Part shown: positions 42,932 through 54,500 of the stretch, piece after piece
Numbering within the stretch: position 1 is the first letter of the stretch
Layout: the number at the start of each line of letters is the position of its first letter
NCBI RefSeq assembly: GCF_029784165.1
Contig: NC_073696.1
Span: 175,016,912 to 175,080,911 of the forward strand
DNA from: Wyeomyia smithii
Lineage: Eukaryota > Arthropoda > Insecta > Diptera > Culicidae
DNA: 64,000 bases
Reading direction: 5' to 3'
The notes under the pieces: model-generated
What the model was told of the DNA's origin: nothing
Database searches by the model: none
The model's input: the letters and a program-made list of their open reading frames with translations, nothing else
Translations under genes and position numbers: made by a program

Positions 42932-43751
42932 CTACACTCAAAATAATTTTCACATTATTGTTACGTGTAATTTCCTGTACTTATTCATTTTCTGTCATTT
43001 TGCATGATTTATGTGACAAACATAACATCTACGTGAAAGTCACATGCATACTATATTTTATCACGTAGTATCTACGTGAACTTGGCAACGTCAAACAGAA
43101 TGTCATAGAAGAAGTATCGCGTGAACTCTCTATGTGAAAATACACAGAAATCAAAATGGCGAAGCTGTTGTCTAACTCAGTCTCTGACAATAAAATAGAA
43201 TTTCTCGACGGCTTGCCAATAAGTGAGCTTTCGAAAAACCGTACGAATTTGACATCGAGCCTTGAGCTTACAGGTTTCACACATATTTAGTTCGTAATTC
43301 GAGGAGTTTCCTATACATAAACAATTGCAGCTTTACAATAGTAATCGCCGGCAAACGTCGTAATACTTGTCCGTTTTTATGTCGTTTGATTTATTTACGA
43401 ATCGGCGATTTTTCATGGCCGTGCGATTTATCAAGCAACATATTTCTATGATTTCTGAAAACTATTTGCCGTCTTTTAAGAATTTGGGAGACAGAATTTG
43501 GAAATTTTACGTTTTATCAAACGTAGTAGCTAGCAGATAATCGAATGCTTTCCATTTTACCGGTAGTTGAATTCTACGTGAAATTCACATAAAATGCATA
43601 TGTCTGCTGTATAAGATTCATAGGATAAATCATCCCACCAGATCATGATGAACTCAGATGACAATCACGTAGAATCTACGTGAAAATGACAGTGGAAAAT
43701 ATTCACATAACTTTTCCGGTAATTATGACGTGAAAATTATTTTGAGTGTAG
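42932..43751. mobile_element. MITE with ACACTCAAAATAATTTTCAC ends
   Basis: The 20-bp terminus ACACTCAAAATAATTTTCAC is inverted at the right end (gtgaaaattattttgagtgt), with ta on both sides. Words like acgtgaa and cacgtag recur inside. The 83-codon frame at 43029-43280 is not protein-like. Confidence 0.75.
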
Positions 43752-44530
43752 TATTACTTGAGAACTGGACGTGACCAAGGGTCACTGGAAATGTTTCGGA
43801 TTTCTGGAGTGTGCGCCAAAGTGTACAGAGCGTTGCAAATCGAGCGAGAAGTAAAACCTTTCTTCTCCTTTCTGCTTGAGAACGAAACATATGTTACGCT
43901 TCTCGAGTCTTTTGCACACACGCTTTGGAGATACTTTTTCTTCTTCATGCATTCCTTGAGTAGCAGCAAGCACGCACCGACACGAACAAACTCTTTCGTA
44001 TTGCTACTCAGCTACCGTAAAAGAGTACGCGAGTTCCTGCTAGTGAGTAGGAGTACTCGACTAAATTTGCTCGACTAGGAGTGCTTGAAAAACTGTGCTC
44101 GAAAACGAAAATGCTTTCTTCCCGGTTTAGCTTCATGCACCGACAGTGGGGTAACGTGTAGGGTATCGGACTGCTTCGGTAAGTTTTTTACAGCAGTCTA
44201 ATGCAAAACCAGTCGAAGCGAACCGCTGCCGAAGTAGTCCGATACCCTATCATTGTTTTTCCCTATGCAACCATCGCAAAGCATCTTGAAACAATTGTCT
44301 TCGGCTAGTAGTTCTCGCGAGTTGGGGAATAGGTACACACGAGTACACACGAGGAGAGTAGACGGGAGTGTGTGCATATGATCTCGGGAGTGAATGCGAG
44401 CAAGAAAGAACGAGAAATAGCTTGAATAGAGAATTCTCTACTGTGTGAAAGCGGCATCACCGAGAACCTCACATGGGGTGTTGCATGCCGCTTACGAGCG
44501 AGACTAACAACACTGAGTGTACATTTTTGC
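43752..44530. other. Repeat-rich filler with a small hairpin
   Basis: At 44159-44250 tagggtatcggactgcttcg is inverted as cgaagtagtccgatacccta, a palindromic MITE of about 92 bp. Frames of about 60-106 codons around 43760-44080 overlap on both strands and do not look like proteins. Confidence 0.45.
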
Positions 44531-45420
44531 AACGCGTAGAACTTTTTCTGACATTCTGTTTCACTTAGGTTTATATGTTGTCAATAAATCAGAATTTATT
44601 TCGGGTTCATTGGTAGCCAAAGATTGAAAATCCGCCAAGGAATCACCGAGGTATTTATCAAGTATGGGTGTTGATTTTGGCGGTTTTTTCCCTGTTGGGT
44701 ACTAATTTTCTTTGAGCTTGCAGCACTCTAACAGAATTCAATCGAACATTGTGGGTGTGTAGGTCTTGTTAAACCAAGCAACTTTGCAAACTTGCGTTTG
44801 AAAATTTATCTGGATTAACATTTAAAAACGTCAGATTATTTTCACGCAGATTTTCTCTAAAAGGTTATTTAGGCAGATTTTCAAATTAACGTGGTTTTTT
44901 ACGCGAATTTTTGAATTAAAGCAGTTTATCAAGCGGATTTCTGAATTAACATGTTTTTTCACGAGGCATGTATCCCCCGCGTAAGAAAACCCAACTGTAT
45001 TTGAACCTTTTTAATGAATAAATATATTTTAGTAAAAATTATCTGAACTTTCCTTCAAAAATATAAAAAATTGAGTTGAAGATCCTACTCTGAAAAAAAT
45101 ATAATCATAAAAACAAAAAATAATTTTTATAAAATATCGGTGATCTCAGATTTTTTTAAATGAAGTATTTTAGATAGACAATTTAGTTGCCTAAAACGTT
45201 CTATGTGTTGCAAAAATGTACACTTTGACACACACTCTTGAAATCACAAATATTTTCGGTGTAGGTTGGTCACACCAAGTTCCCAAGTAATACTAATATA
45301 TTACTGTTTTCTAGTGAAATGAAACCGGTTATCAAAAATGATTCATTTTTCGTAAAGTTCTGGTCATTTAAAATTCGAGAGAACTTTATTTATCTCAATT
45401 ATTTTGTCTACCCCAGGATA

Positions 45421-45930
45421 TTTTTTGGCGCAACAATTTCGTTGATTTGGATTTTTAGTGGAACTAAAAATTGTTTGTTGGGTAACAGATACTTTAAACT
45501 TGAACAGTTCCAAGTTAAACTAAACAATTACCAGAGAATTACGAATAGACTGCCGCTATGCATGTCCATCATATTATAAGAGTTGGCAAGCCAAAGAAAA
45601 TGCATTTTATTACAATTTCGTATCATTGCTTTTTATGAGATGGTGCAAAAAGTTTGGATATTTTTTTAAAGTTCTCCAGTACTAAGTTGTCAAATTCATC
45701 TGTTCTTAGGAAACTAAAATCTATAAATACCTTATTAGTTACCATTATTTCCCAGAAACTCAGTGACACCCGGGGCTAAAGGTTCGCCCGCACCACCCCC
45801 AACAATGCTAAATCTTTTCGAATAGCAGCACCCAACAAATACCTAGCGGCAGAAGCAACTCCTGGGGTAGGTGAGGTCTCCTTCTTTTGGGTCTCCTCCA
45901 GTAACCAGCCGCACTGACTTGTGCTCACCC
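45421..45930. other. Unassigned part of the hAT nest
   Basis: A minus-strand frame near 45776-45915 (CGWLLEETQKKE ... ARYLLGAAIRKDLALL) looks like real coding composition but is too short to name. Possibly a retrotransposon fragment. Confidence 0.3.
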
Positions 45931-46051
45931 TTATAATATCGATAATTATCGCTAACGTCAAAAAATTAACGATAATATCGATGACCATCATGACCATCAT
46001 TTACCGATATTATCGATAAGTATCGATAAGTTTCCCATCACTAATCTTGAC

Positions 46052-46626
46052 ATTCAACGTCAATTTCAAAGAAATGACAATTATTGGCGTTACGCCTCTT
46101 TTAGGAAGGCGCCATTTGTCATTTTTATTGTTGGTTCGCGGTGTCGGCGTCTTGTCTTGTTCTACAGGTTCTACAATAAAAGAATAGGTTGACGTTGGTT
46201 AATTGTTGTGCAAGTATAGTGCTTGTGTTAATTATATTGTTTTCAGAAATACTATTATTCCAGTGGGATATTGTGTATTTTCGTCTAGCTAAAAGTTCCG
46301 TTTCCTCGGGTAAGTTGTGTTTGTACCAGAAAATGCCGGCAGTAGAAAGTGCAATATGATAGTTAAATTTCTGTTTTATTATTTCAATGAACTGCTTTCG
46401 GAGTAAAATGTTTATAATTAAATAATTAAATAAATAGTTATAGTTAAGCATTATATGTTAACAAGAGTATACCAACCATAAATTTGAGCCAGGTGCATCA
46501 CTAAATATTAATAGGAGACAGACTTTTTAGTAAATATTTGAAATAGATAATTGCGGTTTTCTGTGAGTTGCCGAATAATCATAGATTACTTTTAATTGAA
46601 GGTGAAAGTTGAAAAGTAATAAAGTA
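46052..46626. other. Spacer between two DNA transposons
   Basis: It includes a short inverse pair (gacaattattggcgttacgc and ggcgccatttgtcat, 46076-46120). No gene is supported. Confidence 0.3.
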
Positions 46627-46628
46627 TA

Positions 46629-47917
46629 CCGTGCGGCGCCCTAATTTCGTGCGCTTCGTATCAAAATGTCAAAAAAATATCCAAGATGTTTTAAAGAGTA
46701 CGTACCGTACTGGATCGAAAGCCGTACAGTATCGAAATCCGTACACCTTGATGTTTTTCTCCAGTTTTAAGCATTATAAAAGTGAAAATTTATATGATAG
46801 TTACATGTACATGTCCGTTGTGTTGTTGGCCTTTTGTTGAATTAAACTATGCGCCAGTAGTCCATGAAATAAAAATATTAAAAATGAAAAGTCAATCGTG
46901 TATCGGTTTCAGTTGTAATTTCGTTGTATCGTTAGAGAATTTACTAAGGAAACGTTCTTCAGATAAAAACGATTATCAAGTGGGATATAAGTGTTTTACT
47001 CTGTGAATCTTTTTAAAATTGATGGAAAAGGTAAGTCTTTGTCATTTTCGACCTGTATATTGTCTAATAAATAGTGTAAGTTGTAGTTATTCAACAAAAA
47101 CTCTGCCGTACGGATTTTGATTCTTGTTATTTGCTTGAATTGAAATCCGTACAGCGTGTGTATCATGCATATATTGTTGAACTTTCTTCTTGTTTTCAGC
47201 ATATTATGGAAGAAAACAAGTATAAATATACGGCAAACAATTTTAAACGAGCTGTGACTGAGGTGCGCAAGGGAAAGTCGTACCGGGAAGCTTCGAGAGG
47301 TTCCGGCGTTCCGGTTACTACGAAACGCTACGAAAATTGCACTATTTCAGCTGATATCAAAAATTAGAAAACCGTGTGAAACTTTAGGAGCCAGTTGATC
47401 CTCAAAATATACTTATTCGGTAATTTAAAGATAAATTATAAATAAAAGATGTTCATTTTTGTACTTCTTCATCTATAGGGAGTTTGATTTATTGTTGTAT
47501 GGACTTTGATCCAGTCTATATCGCGTGTGTGCGGATTTCGATTCAAAAGTGTACGGGTTTTGATTCAGACAAAAAACTGTGTACGGATTTCGATTCAAAA
47601 CATGTTCTATTTAAACATGATTTTTTCGAGTTTCGGAGTGATTTCAATCATTTTGCTGGAAAATAGTGATAAAATATAAATAGACCTATAACTAAACATG
47701 TCAGTTTAAAGCAATATGTGATTTCTTGATTTTATATTGACCGTCGAAGATTATCATGTGCTTAGGTGTACGGATTCCGATCCAGCACGGTATAAAGGTG
47801 ATTTTCCGTTCAAATTGAAACATACTTTTTGAAACATCTTGTAGGTATTTGTTTTTTTCCCAATTTGATACAAAGTGCATGGAATCAAGAGTCGCACGGA
47901 ATTAGGGCGCCGCACGG
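46629..47917 (+). mobile_element. pogo-like element, CCGTGCGGCGCCCTAATT ends, with HTH fragment and iterated 16-mer
   Basis: The ends CCGTGCGGCGCCCTAATT and their inverse, plus TA at 46627-46628 and 47918-47919, define a 1289-bp element. A plus-strand frame from about 47206 (MEENKYKYTANNFKRAV then GKSYREASRGSGVPVTTKRY) looks like the pipsqueak-type helix-turn-helix at the start of pogo/Tigger transposases. It stops at 47367, so no DDE domain is present. Eight copies of GTACGGATTTCGATTC or close forms occur inside (see findings). Confidence 0.7.
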
Positions 47918-48030
47918 TATCAATATATATCAACGGTATCACTTTAGATTTTAAAAAAGAATTAATGTAATCAAGAACTCACCGGCACCACTAATCCTAA
48001 AAGATGACCATTTTAAAACTTGGTGGTTAT

Positions 48031-48272
48031 TAGGGATGGGCGAACGGCTCACGAGCCGTTCATATGAACAAACGGCTCACGAAAAAGAACCACGGTTCTT
48101 TGAGCGCACCAAAACTGTTTGGTTCGCGCAAACCCTAAGTTTACCGAGACAACACGAACTGCCAACGTTCGTGAATCATTGTGAACCATGAGCCGTTCAT
48201 ATGAGTCGGTTCAGAACCGTGAGTGAGCGGTTCAGAGCCGCTCTTGCAAAAGAGCCGTTTCGCCCACCCCTA
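48031..48272. mobile_element. hAT MITE, TAGGGATGGGCGAA ends, perfect 8-bp TSD
   Basis: The ends TAGGGATGGGCGAA and TTTCGCCCACCCCTA are inverse apart from small differences. GTGGTTAT duplicates at 48023-48030 and 48273-48280. The body is rich in GAGCCGTTCA/TGAACGGCTC words. Confidence 0.85.
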
Positions 48273-48516
48273 GTGGTTATGCTTTGAAGACTACACCATC
48301 TAATAAAGGTACTCTAACGTGCTTCCGCTTTTTATACGTGAAATACCTACTTGTGCGCAAAAATCGTGTAAATTCCGGAATGCGTGTAAAAAAATACGTG
48401 AATTAAATAATCCGCGTATAAAAATGCCCCAATTTTGAAATTCGTGTATATTTTGAAATCCACGCAAAATAATTCCACTTGTAAAAAGTTTTTAATAAGG
48501 TCTTCTAAATACTGCC

Positions 48517-48777
48517 TGTGGTCCCCGTGGCTCTGTGGTTAGCGATGTCGGTCGGCTAGCTCTCCCACACGGTTGTGATATCGGGTTCGATTCCCGATCG
48601 AGTCGAGGATCTTTTCGAGCTGGAAATTTTCTCGACTCAGCACTGGGGTACGGTGTATCGTTGTACTTATCCTACACATACAAAATGTGCCAAAAACAAT
48701 ATCGATAACGAATTCTCTCAACTAATCTAGTTGATCGAGACCGCTATTAGCCCCAAGGCTAAGCGTGCGATATTGTT
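48517..48777 (+). mobile_element. tRNA-derived SINE, copy 1, 10-bp TSD
   Basis: AAATACTGCC flanks it at 48507-48516 and 48778-48787. It begins tgtggtccccgtggctctgt (A-box-like GTGGCTCTGTGGTTAG) and has a good B box GGTTCGATTCCC at about 48583. It ends GCGATATTGTT without a long A tail. About 95% identical to 51904-52161. Confidence 0.88.
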
Positions 48778-48787
48778 AAATACTGCC

Positions 48788-49178
48788 GAAGAAGACTAAA
48801 GAATACTGTTAACCCTAGAGAGCTAGTATGTGTCATTCCTATCTTTTTTTTTAAATAGTGCGAATCCGTGCTCATTTGTTCTAAAACTAAATTTTGGTAT
48901 TTGTTATTTATCGATGTGTTAACACCGTAATGACTACTTATTGAAAATTTGTAAACAAAAACTTGCATTTTCAGTAATTTGAATGTTCTGCGTCAATTTT
49001 ACATCGAAATATCTTTCCAGAAATAATTCCATCCTCAAAGTAAGATGAAAAACAAAGATTAAAAAGAGCAAGGTAAAATCAGTAAATTTTCTGGAATTGG
49101 ATTAGAAAAACAACGTAAGAGCCAACTTTTTGGGGAGTTCGCGTAAATAAATGTTTTTTTTCTTCTTCAGAAAATTAC
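48788..49178. other. Spacer
   Basis: Nothing supported. Confidence 0.3.
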
Positions 49179-49333
49179 AGTAAAGTATTTTTTACACGAT
49201 TCTACGTACCGTGCAAAGAAAAAAACCGTGTAACAAACGCGTTATTTGGAAAAACGACGTAAAAAACCGCGTTATTTGGAAAATCGTCGTAAAAACGTGT
49301 AAAATAAAACCGTGTAAAAAAGACTTTACTGTA
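49179..49333. mobile_element. Small MITE, ACAGTAAAGTMTTTTTTACACG ends
   Basis: ACAGTAAAGTATTTTTTACA and the inverse of ACAGTAAAGTCTTTTTTACA are its ends, with TA-like flanks. The inside has acgcgttatttggaaaa twice. Confidence 0.65.
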
Positions 49334-49399
49334 TAACTCAATTAGTTTTGACGTTGGATTAACGTGTATATCGAAGTTAGTATCTGTATCTAGTAACTC

Positions 49400-49570
49400 A
49401 ACCATGAAAACAGTGGTCAGGGTTTTGAGCGTCTATACAACAGTAATTTCTCATCGGATTTTCGAGGTTTTGGCATCAACTGATTAAAAATTCTTTTACG
49501 GTTAGGTTTTTGTAACAAAAATAACCAGTTGGTTGAGATACACTATTGAAAAATTGGTAAATAACATGGG
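49400..49570. repeat. Inverse copy of the dispersed repeat at 27160-27335
   Basis: Shared words include ttttcgaggttttggcatca and gagatacactattgaaaaat. Confidence 0.55.
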
Positions 49571-49669
49571 TTGTCTAAATCATACCGACATCATCAAAGG
49601 TATTGTCGTAAGAAGCAGGAATAACAGATTAACATCTATCGTCACATTAACTGGAAGTACTATACCCGG

Positions 49670-50057
49670 CAGCGCTGGAAATTTTAACTGTCATGAAAGG
49701 ATTTCTAGTTGAAAATGAAATCTTCGAACTCCAATTTTCATCGAACAAGCTCAGATAAGAGGTTTTCAACTCCAATCAGTTGACAGTGATTGTTGGCTAG
49801 AAGCATTTCTGTGATTTCGCACACGCTGTGTTGCTTTAGCGATGTTTATGTAGATGCTTATTCAGTTCATCGATTTCATGCAATGAATTGGCTCAAATCA
49901 AATAATTTTGGTATTAAATCAGACATCTCATTTCTTTTAATGACCGGACTTTCATTGAAAAATTGACACCGGTGGCACTGAAGGTCGTTTCAACTTGAGA
50001 CAGTAAAAATGCAGTTTTTGTCATTTTCGTTTGCACTGTCGAAAATTTGCAGCCCTG
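49670..50057. mobile_element. hAT-type MITE, CAGSGCTGSAAATTTT ends
   Basis: CAGCGCTGGAAATTTT and the inverse of CAGGGCTGCAAATTTT are the ends; acccggc occurs at both flanks. Paired arms continue for about 26 bp. Confidence 0.6.
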
Positions 50058-51572
50058 ACCCGGCTTACGGCAGCTTACCGAGTTAGTTCAAAACATCAAC
50101 GAACCTTTGTGTGATCGAATGAAATGTAAAATGTTTTTCTGAATTAAATAATTTTTTCCATCCATTCTTGCCCAAGGGAGGAAATCTCTTGTTTTCTCTG
50201 CAGATCCCGTGCCAAATTATCAATTTTTCAACGTAATTTATGCAATATTTTTCCGCCTTTCGCGTTCAATTCGCTGCTTTTGTCTGGCTTCAATCAATCT
50301 TGCTGATTTTTTTACTGCTGTATAAAACCATATGAATCAAAACGCTGTCAACAGCATCGTACCTCGGGACCAGTTGGGAGGTTAGGCTCTTTCGACATTC
50401 GACAACATCATAAAATGTTTTAATAAATAAAGTTTTTTTCATCTTTTCATACTTTCTATACAATATTTCAACATTAGGTTTGATTGTAATAAAATTTAAT
50501 GGCAACCTAAGAGGTAACTAAATATTTTCACACATAGATAGCGCTATACAAACCCATTGCTTGTCAGTCCCCGTCTTAGGCAAATTCAATATTGAAATTG
50601 TGTGTACCTACTATTTTTATTTGCGCTGCTCTCGGTAAAAATGGTCTCAGCATCATAAATGTTTTATTACTAACCATTCTTCCAAGTGAATTAGAATAAT
50701 TATGTTGAAATTTGAACTCCAATTACGAATAGCTATGCTTATTGAGACGGTTGTTTGCTCACGAACAATACCTGTGTTTACGCCGTGATTTCCGACCCAA
50801 CCCATTTAGTGTTACCGTTTGTGTTAACCGTGATACTTGTATTTTTATTTGTAATCGATAAACTAAAATAAATGAAACAACAAAGCAGTTATTGTGACTT
50901 CTATTTATTTTTTATATGTATAAGGTGAATGCATATGTTTTTGTCGGTTTTTCAAGGCAAAGCATTAAGATTAATTTTTTCACTAATGATTTTGGTATGT
51001 TTATTTTTGCGATAGAAGTTGCTACTGTTGTTTTCGAAGGTTTGAAGTTTTTTATTCCTATTACAGCTTTTCCGTGCAATTGTTTGCATGACAAGCTGAA
51101 TAATTGGTTTTAGATTTAGGTGGTCTTGAGTTTATTTTCAAGACAGGAAAGTAAAGTTTTGAATAAAAAAGTTTAGCAATAAAAGCATTGCAAAAAGTCG
51201 TACTTTATGTTTCATTGGTTGTTATTTGTTTTTCAATTTTAATGTATGTCACACGAAGATAGCATTCAAAAAGCTAAAATTTATGTAGAATGACAATAGC
51301 TGTCTCTAAAATATGCATGGAATAATGTGTGATTTTTAAACAGTTGACTCCCGTTTAAAAAAGTCTTTTGGTTTTGTTTTTCGCAAGCTAATCAAATCTG
51401 GAGCGATTCTTGTAGATGTGTATCTGCAACTAAGAACAAGTTGCTAGCTTTTTTGTGAGCACTAACGCTGGTAAAGCTAAACATTTGTGTTTCTAGAAAG
51501 AAGTAATTTAAAGTGCTCTGTATTTTATGTAACATTGTAAACGGAGACTTTATTAAATCGGATTTTAAATCA
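50058..51572. other. Region downstream of the claudin-like gene
   Basis: AT-rich, no supported gene. On the minus strand AATAAA stands at 51549-51554, 19 bases after the stop codon of the claudin-like gene, and is its probable polyadenylation signal. Confidence 0.45.
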
Positions 51573-54500
51573 TCAAATCATTGCCGAGAGTGGATTGAAT
51601 CTCATTATCTTAGATAGTAATATCCACAGGAACGAAGTAAATGTACACAGTACTACACCTACCCATCCCAGGTCCAGGCTCCAAGCGGTTACGATAACTC
51701 GAGCATCTAACAATGGCTGAGCATATAGAAAGTCGGGCTTCACGGCAACTACTCCATCGATGGAGACACTGTAATCAATTTCTGATAGTGGACGTCCTTG
51801 CTGGCGTTTGAAGTGTATTATCATCAGTGTGAATAGTGCGAAAAGAGCTGAAAAAAATAATGAAGGGGAAATAAAAAAAAAAAAAACAAAATTATTTTTC
51901 GGTGGTCCCCGTGGCTCTGTGGTTAGCGATGTCGGCCGGCTAGCTCTCCCACACGGTTGTGATATCGAGTTCGATTCCCGATCGAGTCGAGGATCTTTTC
52001 GAGCTGGAATTTTTCTCGACTCAGCACTGGGGCACGGTGTATCGTTATACTTATCCTACACATACAAAATGTGTCAAAAACAATATCGATAACGAATTCT
52101 CTCAACTAATCTAGTTGATCGAGACCGCTACTAGCCCTAAGGCTAAGCGTGCGATATTGTTTTATTTTTCGGTTAGTAACAAGTTTAATTAAAGCTCTGT
52201 TGTTTTGTTATAAAGAGTAACGAAAGGATTAATCTCACTACTTTCATCAGTTTTGTTATATCGTTGTACGTTGTACGTTGTACGTTGTTAATATCGACAA
52301 TTCCAATGACGAGAACAAAATCATGTTCAACTAGCTGTCTTACGAATATATAAGTTTATCTCAGAAAAATCAAGCAAAATTGTAGCCATTTTGTGGGTGC
52401 TGAAGAAAACCTGCAAAGCAGATTTTATTTTCGACTTGAAATTTTACTCGAATGTTCTCTTTATAGATTATTTATTTTTGAGTTTATCATTTAACAAGTT
52501 GGTGATACTTGTAAAAAAGCATTACGGATACGCAATGAAAAGCGCCAATGTACTTTAATACGTTTCGTGTTAGTCGGTCATGCTACTTTGCTTCATGTCT
52601 ATCAATTATTCCTAAAGCATTTTCATGTCTCATATTGCTAAAGTTTTCTAGTCTCACTGGCATATGCCACACGCATCACTTGTCATTCAAAACTGTGCTT
52701 CTGTTACTTCGCATGTTTCCAGATCATACTAAACTTTACGGTAACATTAACGGATAGTATGTATATATGCGAGACTATTTGTAGACTGTTAAGGAAATGA
52801 ATGAATTAGCCGTCCGTGCTGTGATTGCTATTTATACTTACCGGCCAACAGATACATCACGCCAGTGACTAACACTGCACTAATTTGCCGTTGACATACA
52901 CCGAAGGCTCCAACTAGAGCAGCACTGCCTAGTATTATAAGGCACACCAGTGAGCAAGAGATCGATAGATTTTGCATTCCTTGAAGTTGCACAAAAACAA
53001 CGAAAGTTAGATTTTATGCGGTAGAATTTTGATTTGTATTTTATAGCAAAAGAAATAATATCTATCGCATAGTGCAAGTTATAGTGCATAGAGCAAAGTT
53101 TTAGTGAGATGTGTGTGTGCATTTTTCTATTAGATTAAATTCACAATTTTTAAATTTTGTGAGATAAAACGAATTGGCGAAAAATAATCTTGAGCTTTTT
53201 TTTAAAGAAATTTTATCTTCTGAAAGTTTGATAATGAATGTTATATTTGCTATAACATATGACGGACAATTCATTGTGTAAAATTGATTTTGAAGTACAC
53301 TAAGGTCGCTTTTCACGCGGTTTTTTTTTGCGCGGGTTTTTTTACGCGGTTTTTTTATGCGGATTCCGGAATTTACGCGTTTTTTTTTTTACGCGGATTC
53401 GAGAATTTACGCGGTTTTTTTATGCGGATTCCGGAATTTTCGCGGATTCCGGAATGTACGCGGTTTTTTACGCGGATTCCGGAATTTACGCGGTATTTTT
53501 TTTGCCCGGATTTCAGTTTCCCTTCACTCGGAATGCAAAATTAACGATATTTTTTTTTACGCGGATTCCGGAATTTACGCGGTTTTTTAACGCGGATTCC
53601 GGAATTTACGCTTTTTTTTACGCAGATTCCGGAATTTACGCGGTTTTTTTACGCGGATTCCGGAATTTACGCGGTTTTTTTTTACGCGGCACGTATCTCC
53701 CGCGTAAAAAGCGACTTTAGTGTATTCAAAACACATGCATTCGATAAAAAATGTGCACTTTACAAGCTTCTTCAATGACAAAAACTAGATCTAGACTACA
53801 ATTAACCTTTTTTCAAAAATGGTTTAAATAAGACACTAAAATATAGTTTGTATATATGATTAATTAAACTAAGAATAATGATAAAATGAGAGTTGGTCTA
53901 TTATTTTGAAACAATGATCGAATTATTTGTAAATCCACTGATTCTTGTGATCCGCCATATTCCCTAAAGTTTTGCTATCCAATAAAACTTAAATCGCTTG
54001 GAAAGATGAATGATACACTCCTTTTTGTAATCCCTCCAGTACCATAAGGTTTTGAGCGGTATTATTCTATATGTTCGCAAATACCATTTGTAACCGCAAC
54101 AGCCAATAGTCTACGTTTTATTAGGCGTATATTTACCAAGGCAACCACCGAGTATAGAGGATATCTGTTGTTGCACCCACGCATATGCGTGTGCTACACG
54201 AGCGCAGCCACTAAATTTATGCTCCAGCGATTCAACTGTCGCTTACAGTGAAGACAGTTCTCACCGCCAGCCCGTTGGATGATTCGCATCAAATCTTGGA
54301 CATCGCAAAAGTATTCAGCAGTTTTACTTTCTGATGAAGATTTAGGCTCCTCAGCGAAAGCAACCACAAAGCTTGGCAAATTGTGACACGAGCACGCCCC
54401 AATTTATTTTGACTATCGCTTGAATCGAATTAGTGAAATATACGCCGAGTATTATAATAGTCTCAGCGGTTTGTAGCCATGGAGCATTCAGTGGATTTTC

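Larger units (their letters stand above)
42814..45420. mobile_element. Tc1-like element of the CAGGGGATAGA family, nested
   Basis: The left part (42835-42930) resembles 58268-58370 and the right part (45300-45415) resembles the inverse of 42820-42890 and 59850-59930. The terminal bases are eroded (taccccagg on the right). The interior, about 44530-44720, matches 58450-58640. MITE 42932-43751 is inserted in it. Confidence 0.55.
41184..46043. mobile_element. hAT-type element, TAGTGATGGGAAA ends, perfect 8-bp TSD, nested inserts
   Basis: The termini share TAGTGATGGGAAA exactly, and ATCTTGAC is duplicated at 41176-41183 and 46044-46051, although the ends are 4.9 kb apart. TATCGATAA-type subterminal repeats lie at both ends (41210-41275 and 45925-46030). 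Between them are a DD37E transposase relic, several MITEs and a Tc1-like element, so the original hAT copy was short. Confidence 0.85.

Noticed and set aside
43754..44078. Overlapping frames on both strands, up to 106 codons
   Set aside because: No conserved motif, located in transposon filler; both strands open by chance.
48517..48620. Possible tRNA gene (A and B boxes)
   Set aside because: Cloverleaf pairing is poor, the sequence is repeated at 51904 with target duplications, so it is a SINE head.
53380..53700. Regular repeats as a CRISPR array
   Set aside because: Units are contiguous without unique spacers, in an animal genome, bounded by TIRs.
53284..53720. Three overlapping plus-strand frames of 77-130 codons with repeated YADSGIYAVF-like units
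   Set aside because: They are translations of one minisatellite unit in all three frames inside a MITE; no start context and no family.
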